From the NCBI GenBank assembly GCA_012521525.1, contig JAAYMG010000013.1:1-6257 (forward strand): a stretch of 6,257 nucleotides of DNA. Direction: 5' to 3'. Position 1 is the first letter of the stretch. Every line of letters starts with the position of its first letter. This document shows positions 1 to 6,257 of this stretch, piece after piece. The translations under genes and the position numbers were made by a program. The notes under the pieces were generated by a model that did no database searches, had not been told where the DNA came from, and was given only the letters and a program-made list of their open reading frames with translations. Source of the DNA: Clostridiales bacterium (GTDB lineage: Bacteria; Bacillota; Clostridia; Oscillospirales; JAAYOS01).

Positions 1-3000
1 CGATCACTAACAACGGCTCACTTGACCTCTCGATAAGCGAAATAACGCTGTCATCAGGTTCCTTCACGATAAGCGGCGGCGGGCCCGGGATCCTTGCTTC
101 CGGTCAGTCGCGAGTGATCGATGTTACATTTGAACCATTACAGGCCAGTACCTCTTATTCAGGAACCATTACCGTAAAATCAAACGACCCGGATAACCCG
201 GTTTATAGTATCAATCTGTCGGGGCGGTCGATAGGGGATAATGCTGATCTAGCGAGGCTTGATTTCAGCAATGGTGCAAGCTTGACTTACAGTCCTGAGG
301 TTTACGAGCAGAGTCTGACTGTCGAACATGCAACAAAGTCTATCAAAATCACGCCGACAGCGGCGCATCAATTTGCAACGATCAGATTGGGATTCTTTGA
401 TAATATGAGTAATGTACAGAACGGACAACCGTCGTCAGACATACCGTTGGAAATCGGGCAAAACGAAATTGCCATCAATGTAACATCAGAAAATAAACTG
501 TTGGGCAAAGGATACGGCGTGATTATTACACGCAAAGACTCACCGGATGCCAGCCTGTCGGGACTGGAAGTCAGCGCCGGGACATTATCTCCCGAGTTTT
601 CTCCGGATATAACTGAATATACCCTGATCCTGCCTGATGGAGTTACAGAGTTTTCTCTGACCCCTACCGCCACTCCTATGGAAGCACTAGGTAACTCCAC
701 TATCAGTATAAACGGGGAAGTCGTGGCGAACGGACAACCCGAGTCACTGACAGCGGCAGTGGGTCTGAATACATATACGATTCATGTGTTAGCGCCTGAT
801 AATGAGTCATCCATGGATTACGTTGTCAATGTTTTGCGTCTTCCGGAGTTGAGGGGGATTTCGGTTGACCATGGTGAATTGGACAAGCCCTTCGATCCTT
901 ACGAATCGAACTATACTGTGGTGGTTCCAAACAGTGTATCCGATCTGACGATTACCCCGATATATGAAGACAGTTATGTGTGTGTCAACGGCGATCCTGC
1001 AGATGAAACCGGAAGCGTCAAAGTATGGTTTGGCACTGGTGAAAACACATATGATATAGGAGTTGTGTCTTTAGACGGAGAAACCGAGCGGACCTATACC
1101 TTGACCGTGACGCGACTTCCGGGATTGGGTGAGCTTTTTGTGGGAGACACCCAGGTTCATATATCGGAATACGAGTTCGAATACCGCGTAGAAGTAATTG
1201 ACGCGGTAAGCTCGATCGTCTTCCGCGCACCTGAAGGAATGAGCGTTGAAATCACCGGACCATCATCTGAGGTTATATCCATTACAGAGGATGGCATAAC
1301 AGAGGTTATCCCCTTTGCTGAAGGTTCAAACGGCAAGTATACAATAGAGCTTATCTCACCCCTTTGTGAAGAAACAACGGTGTACACTCTGGAGATCATC
1401 AGGCTTCCGAGGCTTGCGAGCCTTGAAATCTCCGGTGAATCGATAGAATTGCGTCCGGATGTGACGGAATATCTCAAAACCATTCCAAACTCCGTCGATA
1501 GCGTAACTATAAGTGTTTCAGCCAATGCAGGCTCTACTGCAGATCTTGTCGGCGGAGCAAACTTTCCAATCGAAGAAGATGAAGAAGTTGTAGGAAGATG
1601 GAACGCAAGTGAGCTGAGAATCGGTGGTTCTACTGTATATTTCACTGTGAGATCCGGTGACGGAGAAGCTGAATCTACTTATGCTATTGTCATTTATCGT
1701 TTACCCGGACTGTCATCATTAGCAGTCAGCGAGGGAACCTTGAGCCCGGCATTTGATGTTGATACCTATGAGTATACAGTGCATGTCGGAAGAGATGTTA
1801 CCTCCGTTGAGCTTAGTGCGGCAGTTATTATTGATGAATACACTTATCTGCCACAGGGGCGTATTTTCGTCAGTGGCGAGGAAGGATATGGCGGTACATA
1901 TGAAGGCGAAATACCTCTTTCATACGGCGACAATATTATCCCTATTCGTGTGGTGACGGATGAGTTTTATAATGTAGCAGCCGTTTATAATGTCAACATA
2001 ATACGCGAGGAACCTGAAGCCGGTACGATTTCGGTCAATACCGCGGTCTTTGATATGTACGAGAGCGCTTCAAACCATAAGGATGTAAGCGTAACGGTAA
2101 CCATAATGTCAGAAGAAAACCCGCTCGTTGCCTTGAAGAATGGCAGCAGTGTGCTTGTTGAGGATACGCATTATACAGTGTCCGGGGACACTTATACCAT
2201 TAAGAAAGAATACCTTGCAACACTCTCGACAGGTAATACCAGCATCACGTTCGATTTTGAGTACGGCGAAGACCCGGTACTTGATATAAACGTGACCGAC
2301 TCAACATCGTCCGGAGGTGGTGAAGAAAAAGAGGACCCACCGTCCGGTGGCAATAACGGCGGGGGTATACCAACGACACCAGGCAATCAAACCGGTGGCA
2401 ACTATCAAGCTCATGTATCAGGTGGTGGAACTGCACCGATAACAGTTGACACAAACGCGGGTGCTGCAAATGTAATCCTTGAAACGCTTTCGGATACGCT
2501 CCTTAACGGAATTGATTTGGTGGTCGAAGTTGAAGCAATTCCCGGAGTAAGCTGCTATACAGCAAACATACCGTCTTCGGCGCTTTCTTCGGACGGCGGG
2601 TCATTGACGCTGAACACCGAAATCGGCAGCATGACCATCCCGGGCAATATGCTTTCGGGGACCGGACTTGAGGGAAATGTGGGCGTGACGATAGATACGG
2701 TCGATCTGTCCTCGCTTCCGGAGAGTGTTCGAGCCGATGTCGGGGACAGACCGATCATCCAGCTTACACTGACGCTGGACGGTACACGGACCGAGTGGAA
2801 CAATCCTGCTGCTCTTGTGACGGTTTCCATACCTTACACACCGACGGCGTCGGAGCTGGAAAATCCGGAAGGTATCGTTGTTTGGTACATCGACGGAAAC
2901 GGCAACATAGTTTCTGTGCCGAACGGGCGTTACGATCCGACTACGGGAACCGTAACATTCAGCACGACCCACTTCAGCTACTATGCCGTTGGATTTGCAC

Positions 3001-3548
3001 AGGTGAGCTTCGACGATGTGGCCGCGAATGCCTGGTATCACAAGGCCGTGAGTTTTGTGGCAGCCAGGGGCATTGCGAATGGTACGGGACAAGGCCAGTT
3101 CAGTCCTAATGCAAAACTTACGCGCAGCATGCTGGTCGCTATACTCTATCGACTGGAGAATGAGCCTGATAATAGCTATGCCAGTTTGTTTAGAGATGTT
3201 GCGTCGGGCCTCTGGTATTCCGATGCTGTAGCTTGGGCGTATAATAACGGAATAGTTTCGGGTTATGGCGACGGGCGCTTTGGTCCCAACGACAGCATCA
3301 CCCGTGAGCAGATGGCCCTAATGCTTTATAACTATGCAAAGTGCAAAGGATATGATATAACCGCATCGATAGATCTCAACGTATATAAAGACAGAGATAA
3401 TATCTCCGGTTGGGCTGAAGCCGCGATGAAGTGGGCGGTCGCCAACGGCCTTATCAGGGGCAGGGGAGACGGTACACTTGATCCTACCGGCACCGCGGCA
3501 CGTGCCGAAGTGGCCGAAATCCTTATGCGTTTTATGTTTGTCAATTGA
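1..3548 (+). CDS. SLH-anchored multidomain surface protein, 5' end missing
   Basis: The reading frame is open from the window edge (first full codon at 3), so the GTG at 114 is internal and the true start lies upstream; 1181 residues are visible. Domains in that numbering are: 1-75, an ASH/choice-of-anchor-D-like beta domain (ITNNGSLDLSI, then VTFEP and SNDPDNP); about 81-668, six cadherin-like beta-sandwich repeats (PF12733 type, e.g. LSSLAVSEGTLSPAFD) of 90-100 residues, four of the junctions marked by R-L-P at 279, 371, 467 and 566; 673-766, an X2-like module; 767-808, a Gly/Pro/acidic linker; 809-999, a beta-rich pre-SLH domain; and SLH repeats at 1001-1051, 1062-1112 and 1128-1177. SLH repeats bind pyruvylated secondary wall polymer, so the protein should sit on the cell surface. 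No catalytic domain is visible. A role in adhesion or S-layer structure is inference. The second SLH has ITRE; the first and third have the variants TRSM and ARAE. Confidence 0.9.
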   Translation, partial: ITNNGSLDLSISEITLSSGSFTISGGGPGILASGQSRVIDVTFEPLQASTSYSGTITVKSNDPDNPVYSINLSGRSIGDNADLARLDFSNGASLTYSPEVYEQSLTVEHATKSIKITPTAAHQFATIRLGFFDNMSNVQNGQPSSDIPLEIGQNEIAINVTSENKLLGKGYGVIITRKDSPDASLSGLEVSAGTLSPEFSPDITEYTLILPDGVTEFSLTPTATPMEALGNSTISINGEVVANGQPESLTAAVGLNTYTIHVLAPDNESSMDYVVNVLRLPELRGISVDHGELDKPFDPYESNYTVVVPNSVSDLTITPIYEDSYVCVNGDPADETGSVKVWFGTGENTYDIGVVSLDGETERTYTLTVTRLPGLGELFVGDTQVHISEYEFEYRVEVIDAVSSIVFRAPEGMSVEITGPSSEVISITEDGITEVIPFAEGSNGKYTIELISPLCEETTVYTLEIIRLPRLASLEISGESIELRPDVTEYLKTIPNSVDSVTISVSANAGSTADLVGGANFPIEEDEEVVGRWNASELRIGGSTVYFTVRSGDGEAESTYAIVIYRLPGLSSLAVSEGTLSPAFDVDTYEYTVHVGRDVTSVELSAAVIIDEYTYLPQGRIFVSGEEGYGGTYEGEIPLSYGDNIIPIRVVTDEFYNVAAVYNVNIIREEPEAGTISVNTAVFDMYESASNHKDVSVTVTIMSEENPLVALKNGSSVLVEDTHYTVSGDTYTIKKEYLATLSTGNTSITFDFEYGEDPVLDINVTDSTSSGGGEEKEDPPSGGNNGGGIPTTPGNQTGGNYQAHVSGGGTAPITVDTNAGAANVILETLSDTLLNGIDLVVEVEAIPGVSCYTANIPSSALSSDGGSLTLNTEIGSMTIPGNMLSGTGLEGNVGVTIDTVDLSSLPESVRADVGDRPIIQLTLTLDGTRTEWNNPAALVTVSIPYTPTASELENPEGIVVWYIDGNGNIVSVPNGRYDPTTGTVTFSTTHFSYYAVGFAQVSFDDVAANAWYHKAVSFVAARGIANGTGQGQFSPNAKLTRSMLVAILYRLENEPDNSYASLFRDVASGLWYSDAVAWAYNNGIVSGYGDGRFGPNDSITREQMALMLYNYAKCKGYDITASIDLNVYKDRDNISGWAEAAMKWAVANGLIRGRGDGTLDPTGTAARAEVAEILMRFMFVN

Positions 3549-3559
3549 CCACGGGCGAC

Positions 3560-3788
3560 CAAGGGGACGGTTCTTTTGGCTGGAAAGCGAAACTCTCTTA
3601 CCAGTCAGGGTGACCATGGGGACGGTTCTTTTGGCTTATGTTTAATTGAGGGGACGGTTTATTCGGCTGACAAGTGAGACTTACTTGCCGACCAGGGGAA
3701 CCGTCCCTCTTGGCGCTCAAGCCAAAAGAACCGTCCCTTTGGCACCAAGCTTGCTTGTCAGCCAAAAGAACCGTCCCCCTGGTTGACC
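3560..3788. repeat. REP-like inverted repeat array (six units)
   Basis: The unit is GGGGACGGTTCTTTTGGC. Plus-strand copies lie at 3563-3580 (exact), 3618-3635 (exact) and 3650-3667 (variant with TTTATTCGGC tail). Minus-strand copies lie at about 3694-3714 (diverged, CCCC tail), 3721-3737 (one G short) and 3761-3778 (exact). Several units carry short inverted ends such as GCCAAA...TTTGGC (3721-3743), so each can form a small hairpin. The three forward copies face the three reverse copies around a central stem (CAAGT 3671-3675 with ACTTG 3683-3687), so the block can fold as one long hairpin or cruciform. From memory, similar GGGGACGG-type repeats are scattered in clostridial genomes and sit near IS200-like Y1 (RAYT) transposases. 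No such transposase gene is in this window, so that link is inference. The structure may also attenuate read-through from the surface-protein gene, but there is no T-tract typical of an intrinsic terminator. Confidence 0.85.
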
Positions 3789-3832
3789 ATTGCATTCGCT
3801 TGGCGGGTTAGTGTTTGTAGAACAAGAAGTTA

Positions 3833-3860
3833 TTGATTGATGATGATATAAAGATATAAT
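3833..3860 (+). promoter_or_regulatory. Probable sigma-A promoter of folA
   Basis: TTGATT at 3833-3838 is followed after 16 bases by a perfect TATAAT at 3855-3860. It lies 44 bases before the folA start codon and outside the upstream repeat block, so folA probably has its own transcript. Confidence 0.55.
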
Positions 3861-3903
3861 TGAACCATAAGGTAAATCACGGTAAAGCAGGAAAGGAGAA
3901 AAC

Positions 3904-4407
3904 GTGCGTAAAGATCTGATACTGATTGCATCTGTAGACAGGAACTGGGGGATCGGAAAGGAAAACGAGCTTTTGAAACCGATACCTGAGGATCTGAAGC
4001 GTTTTGCAAAGCTCACAAGAGGGAATCTGATAATTGTCGGTCGCAAGACACTGGAAACATTTCCGAACAAAAAGCCCTTGCCGGATAGAGTTAATATAGT
4101 CCTGACAAGGAATGAAAGTTATTATTGTGAAGGCGCTGTTGTCGTTCACGATCTGGACAGCTTGTTTTCGGCTATCAAGGATTATGCAGGTACGATATAT
4201 GTATGCGGTGGCGAATCGGTATACCGTCAGTTGTTGCCGTATTGCAGCAAGGCATTTATAACCAGGATAGATGAATCATATGATGCAGATAAGCACCTCG
4301 AAAACCTCGACGAGTCACCGGATTGGGTCTTGACAGGGCAAGGACAGTGGCAGGAAAGCAAAGCCAGTGTGCTGTTCAGGTATGATGAGTTTGATAGAAA
4401 AAGCTAA
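3904..4407 (+). CDS. folA: Dihydrofolate reductase
   Basis: It reduces 7,8-dihydrofolate to tetrahydrofolate with NADPH in the cytoplasm, supplying one-carbon carriers for thymidylate, purine and methionine synthesis. The length of 167 residues is normal for a bacterial DHFR. Visible motifs are the N-terminal strand and Met20-type loop (LIASVDRNWGIGKENELL), the catalytic acid D30 in PIPEDLKRF, the NADPH-binding GRKT at 46-49, LPDRVNIVLTRN at 59-70, the double glycine G102-G103 in YVCGGESVY, and T120 in FITRID. The residue matching Trp22 of the E. coli enzyme is Lys25, an uncommon substitution; other clostridial DHFRs also lack this Trp. The start is GTG at 3904, with AAGGAG at 3893-3898 five bases upstream. 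No thymidylate synthase gene adjoins it, though thyA and folA are often neighbours. The next gene is 46 bases downstream with no clear terminator between. Confidence 0.95.
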   Translation: MRKDLILIASVDRNWGIGKENELLKPIPEDLKRFAKLTRGNLIIVGRKTLETFPNKKPLPDRVNIVLTRNESYYCEGAVVVHDLDSLFSAIKDYAGTIYVCGGESVYRQLLPYCSKAFITRIDESYDADKHLENLDESPDWVLTGQGQWQESKASVLFRYDEFDRKS

Positions 4408-4438
4408 AAGATGAAGATCAATCATTGACGACTGGAAG

Positions 4439-4447
4439 TGTTATAAT
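4439..4447 (+). promoter_or_regulatory. Possible extended -10 promoter before the broken gene
   Basis: TGTTATAAT matches the extended -10 form TGnTATAAT. No -35 box lies at the right distance; TTGACG at 4425-4430 is only 11 bases upstream. Transcription from here would begin close to the ATG at 4454, giving almost no leader. Confidence 0.35.
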
Positions 4448-4453
4448 GCGTAA

Positions 4454-5136
4454 ATGTTGAAACGTGTGCTGATTGCAATGCCCGTTATAGCACTCCTGGT
4501 TATTGCCTTTATATATGCATTATCATCACATAGCTTACCTATCAGACCATTAACAACGGAGGAGCTATTGGACATCAGGGCAAAGTATGATATGAAGACG
4601 CACGAATATATAATCAGTAAGTATCCCGAGTTTGCGATGGCATCATACACCGTTTTTTATTCAGTACATGATTTGTTTGATCATTCCTCAGCAATCGTCC
4701 GGGCGGAATATGTCGGAGAAGGCAAAATAGAGGGGAAGGGAAACGGGAGATTCAAGATATAGGGCAAGTTCATTGATGACACTGCGTACTATGTCGAGAC
4801 ATTTTATCGGATAAAGGATATCTTAAAGGAAAAGATTCTGAAAGAGTCAGCAAACACATTACATACGACGGTGACGACAGAATAATAACTGTATTGAAAT
4901 ATATAGGCTTTGGTTCGAAAGCAGATAGAGCACGGCTCACAGAAAAAGAGGATTGTGATTATTTATTGCTGATCAATGCAGGTGACGATTACTTATACAT
5001 CAAGCATCTTGACGGCATAAACAGGATCGATGATGGCGGCAATATTAACTGGGAGACGGAAGCGATAAAGGAAGCTGCAAAGCTTGAAAATGTCACAAAA
5101 CTAAGTGCAGTGAAGAAACTGGCAAAGCGTCAATGA
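4454..5136 (+). pseudogene. Broken gene for a membrane-anchored extracytoplasmic protein
   Basis: The 5' frame from ATG 4454 begins with a charged start (MLKR) and one hydrophobic segment at about residues 5-23, a signal-anchor without a lipobox Cys. It stops at TAG 4760-4762, but the same frame then continues with protein-like sequence (GKFIDDTAYYVETFYRIKD). At about 4826-4830 the coding sense moves to the -1 frame, which runs to TGA 5134-5136. Joining the frames at G4828 gives YRIKDILKGKDSE, then YDGDDRIITVLKYIG and DCDYLLLINAGDDYLYIK. This matches a pattern I recognise from small uncharacterised Firmicute lipoproteins and membrane proteins (T-x-Y-x-V-x-x-x-L-K-G, later G-x-x-Y-L-L-x-L). 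The rebuilt protein is about 227 residues. No ribosome binding site is well placed for ATG 4454, and a second ATG at 4446 is out of frame. A single gene with two lesions is favoured over two small genes. Function is unknown. Sequencing error could explain one lesion. Confidence 0.6.
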
Positions 5137-5302
5137 CAATTGTTTCTTTTCACTGTCAGGTTGATTGGCGACAACACGCTCTGCTATAGCGTGAGCGGGC
5201 TAAGAGTTGTATCTTTTGCGGTGAGCAAGAACTGTGTTTGTAAGTTTGTCCATTTTGCTTTGGGTGATAGGATTTTTAACTTATGAATTTTGTGAGACGG
5301 TA
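5137..5302. other. Intergenic stretch with weak hairpins
   Basis: No credible gene is seen here. CACGCT (5175-5180) pairs with AGCGTG (5188-5193) across a 7-base loop, and TCTTTTGC (5212-5219) can pair, with one G-U, with GCAAGAA (5225-5231). Neither is followed at once by a clean T-run, so a terminator for the upstream gene is possible but not shown. Confidence 0.3.
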
Positions 5303-5331
5303 TTGACATATAAGCTACTACTGAATATAAT
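5303..5331 (+). promoter_or_regulatory. Consensus sigma-A promoter of the padR operon
   Basis: TTGACA at 5303-5308 and TATAAT at 5326-5331 are separated by exactly 17 bases, a perfect match to the housekeeping consensus. It is 48 bases upstream of the padR start, implying a leader of about 40 bases. Such a strong promoter would normally need a repressor to hold it down. Confidence 0.85.
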
Positions 5332-5341
5332 TCAATAGTAG
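5315..5341. promoter_or_regulatory. Palindromic operator over the -10 box
   Basis: CTACTACTGAAT (5315-5326) and ATTCAATAGTAG (5330-5341) form an inverted repeat with 11 of 12 pairs matching and a 3-base centre. The palindrome covers the TATAAT box and the expected transcription start region. PadR proteins are dimers that commonly repress their own promoters, so this is the likely autoregulatory site. The assignment to this PadR is inferred from position only. Confidence 0.7.
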
Positions 5342-5379
5342 ATAACGAATCCTACTGATTATAGCAGAGGAGGAAGTGT

Positions 5380-5700
5380 GTGAATATTCAATATAAAAAG
5401 GGCGTGCTTGAACTCTGCGTATTGTCTCTGCTGAAAAAGCACGATTGCTATGGATATGAAATATCGGAATACTTGTCGACACACATAGACATAGCAGACG
5501 GTACGGTTTACCCGATCCTCAGGAAGTTAAAAAGCGAAGGCATTTTAACGACATATATGCAGGAAGAAAGCGGGGGGCCTCCGCGCAAGTACTATTCGCT
5601 TACAAAACTTGGGCGCGAGGTATATGAAAAAGAACGCGCGGAATATCTGGACTTCGCTAAAAAGGTTGAAGCGTTACTGGAGGATGATAGCGATGACTAA
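5380..5700 (+). CDS. PadR-family transcriptional regulator
   Basis: The 106 residues are the usual size for the short PadR class. The winged-helix features are clear: helix 1 (GVLELCVLSLLKK, 8-20), the YGYEIS motif (24-29), the recognition-helix region ADGTVYPILRKLKSEGIL (39-56), and the wing plus end of domain GPPRKYYSLTKLGRE (66-80), followed by one C-terminal dimer helix rich in acidic residues. The start is GTG at 5380, set by AGAGGAGG at 5366-5373 six bases upstream; the GTG at 5378 runs straight into TGA. It is a cytoplasmic DNA-binding dimer, probably a repressor of its own operon through the palindrome at 5315-5341. It overlaps the next gene by 8 bases, indicating translational coupling. 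PadR next to a HAAS/DUF1700 gene is a recurrent Firmicute pairing. The inducer is unknown. Confidence 0.93.
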   Translation: MNIQYKKGVLELCVLSLLKKHDCYGYEISEYLSTHIDIADGTVYPILRKLKSEGILTTYMQEESGGPPRKYYSLTKLGREVYEKERAEYLDFAKKVEALLEDDSDD

Positions 5701-6257
5701 AAATGAATTTCTTTCAAAACTGGCTGATGAACTTAGAAATAATAATGTCTCTGACGCTGATGAGATCATAAGCGAGTACGAACAGCACTTTGCCTTTAAA
5801 ATGGCAGACGGTTTTTCCGAAGAAGAGATCGCAGCAAAGCTGGGTGATCCTGCCGCTGTAGCTGCCCAGTTTGAGAGCGATGCTGATAGCAGGAAGAGCG
5901 GCGGCGGTGGCAGGAAAGCGATCACAGTCATCGGGCTTTGCTTCATTGACATTTTCGCAGGCGCATTCTTTGCTCTCCTTTTTGCCTGGGAACTGGTAAT
6001 GATAGCTTTTTCTGTCTGCAGTGCAGTGGTCTCGGTATGCTTGTTTGTAAATATCAGTCCCTGGGCAATAATTCCACCCATGCCCCCGCTGCCTGGAGTA
6101 GTGTTCGGTGTTTCAATGGCTTCACTTTCCGTACTTTCGGTCACGGGGAGTATCTATTTTGCCGCATTAATACGCCAGCTGATGCGCTCATATGGACGCT
6201 TCCATCAGAACTCGATTGCGATCGCTTCAGGCAAAGCAGTGCTTCCATCCCTGAGAG
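5693..6257 (+). CDS. HAAS (DUF1700) domain membrane protein, 3' end missing
   Basis: The frame opens at ATG 5693, inside the end of padR, with GGAGG at 5679-5683 nine bases upstream, and is still open at the window end (188 residues seen). Residues 1-62 form the helical HAAS domain: MTKNEFLSKLADEL, a D/E-rich turn, then the hallmark EEIAAKLGDPAAVAAQF (44-60). A Ser/Gly/basic linker (66-75) leads into hydrophobic segments at about 76-98, 100-120 and 135-161, so the protein is probably an integral membrane protein with its HAAS domain in the cytoplasm. A short Pro-rich loop (PPMPPLPG, 128-135) separates the second and third segments. HAAS proteins are commonly encoded with PadR regulators and are thought to act in membrane signalling or envelope stress. 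A DUF4097-type gene often follows in such operons but would lie outside this window. Co-transcription with padR is inferred from the overlap. Confidence 0.88.
   Translation, partial: MTKNEFLSKLADELRNNNVSDADEIISEYEQHFAFKMADGFSEEEIAAKLGDPAAVAAQFESDADSRKSGGGGRKAITVIGLCFIDIFAGAFFALLFAWELVMIAFSVCSAVVSVCLFVNISPWAIIPPMPPLPGVVFGVSMASLSVLSVTGSIYFAALIRQLMRSYGRFHQNSIAIASGKAVLPSLR

Noticed and set aside
114..116. GTG as the start of the surface protein
   Set aside because: The frame is open to the window edge and the upstream codons complete the ASH-like domain (ITNNGSLDLSI), so the start is outside the window.
2601..3092. Minus-strand 163-residue protein inside the surface-protein gene
   Set aside because: It is antisense to well-supported domain sequence and has no recognisable motif, so it is a shadow frame.
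3560..3788. CRISPR array
   Set aside because: The repeats occur in both orientations, their spacing is irregular, and there are no uniform spacers or cas genes.
3598..3795. Minus-strand small protein across the repeat block
   Set aside because: The open frame is a by-product of the repeated units; its peptide is simply the repeat translated, and there is no ribosome binding site.
4425..4447. TTGACG plus TATAAT as a normal promoter before the broken gene
   Set aside because: The gap is only 11 bases, too short for a sigma-A promoter; only the extended -10 reading is kept, at low confidence.
5674..6144. Minus-strand 156-residue protein
   Set aside because: It lies opposite the HAAS gene, whose frame has a good start, a ribosome binding site and family motifs; the minus-strand product is Ser/Ala/Thr-rich shadow sequence.

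Overview
The window looks like chromosomal DNA from an anaerobic, cell-wall-bearing Firmicute, most likely a member of the Clostridia. This is inferred from the genes, not from any marker gene. The evidence is a large SLH-anchored surface protein with cadherin-like and X2 modules, a PadR/HAAS (DUF1700) pair, GTG starts behind strong AGGAGG-type ribosome binding sites, and a moderate GC content. All genes read on the + strand, and both the first and the last gene are cut by the window edges.

Layout. (1) Positions 1-3548 hold the 3' part of a giant surface protein: an ASH-like beta domain, about six cadherin-like beta-sandwich repeats, an X2-type module, a Gly/Pro/acidic linker, a pre-SLH beta domain and three SLH wall-anchor repeats. 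(2) Positions 3549-3790 are non-coding and filled with six copies of an 18-bp REP-like element, three in each orientation, which together can fold into one large hairpin. (3) Positions 3833-4407 hold a promoter and a stand-alone dihydrofolate reductase gene (folA). (4) Positions 4454-5136 hold a decayed gene for a membrane-anchored extracytoplasmic protein, with an in-frame TAG and a -1 frameshift. (5) Positions 5137-5379 are an intergenic region ending in a consensus promoter, TTGACA-17-TATAAT, whose -10 box lies inside a 12+12 palindrome (a probable operator). (6) Positions 5380-6257 hold a padR regulator gene overlapped by a gene for a HAAS/DUF1700 membrane protein that runs off the end.

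How it works together. The surface protein is exported and held on secondary wall polymer by its SLH repeats. folA is a housekeeping folate gene with its own promoter. The padR-HAAS pair looks like a self-regulated envelope-stress type operon, with PadR probably repressing its own promoter through the palindrome. I see no single pathway linking the blocks. I found no convincing entirely new system. The most unusual structures are the two-way REP-like array, the palindrome on the padR promoter and the doubly broken gene.
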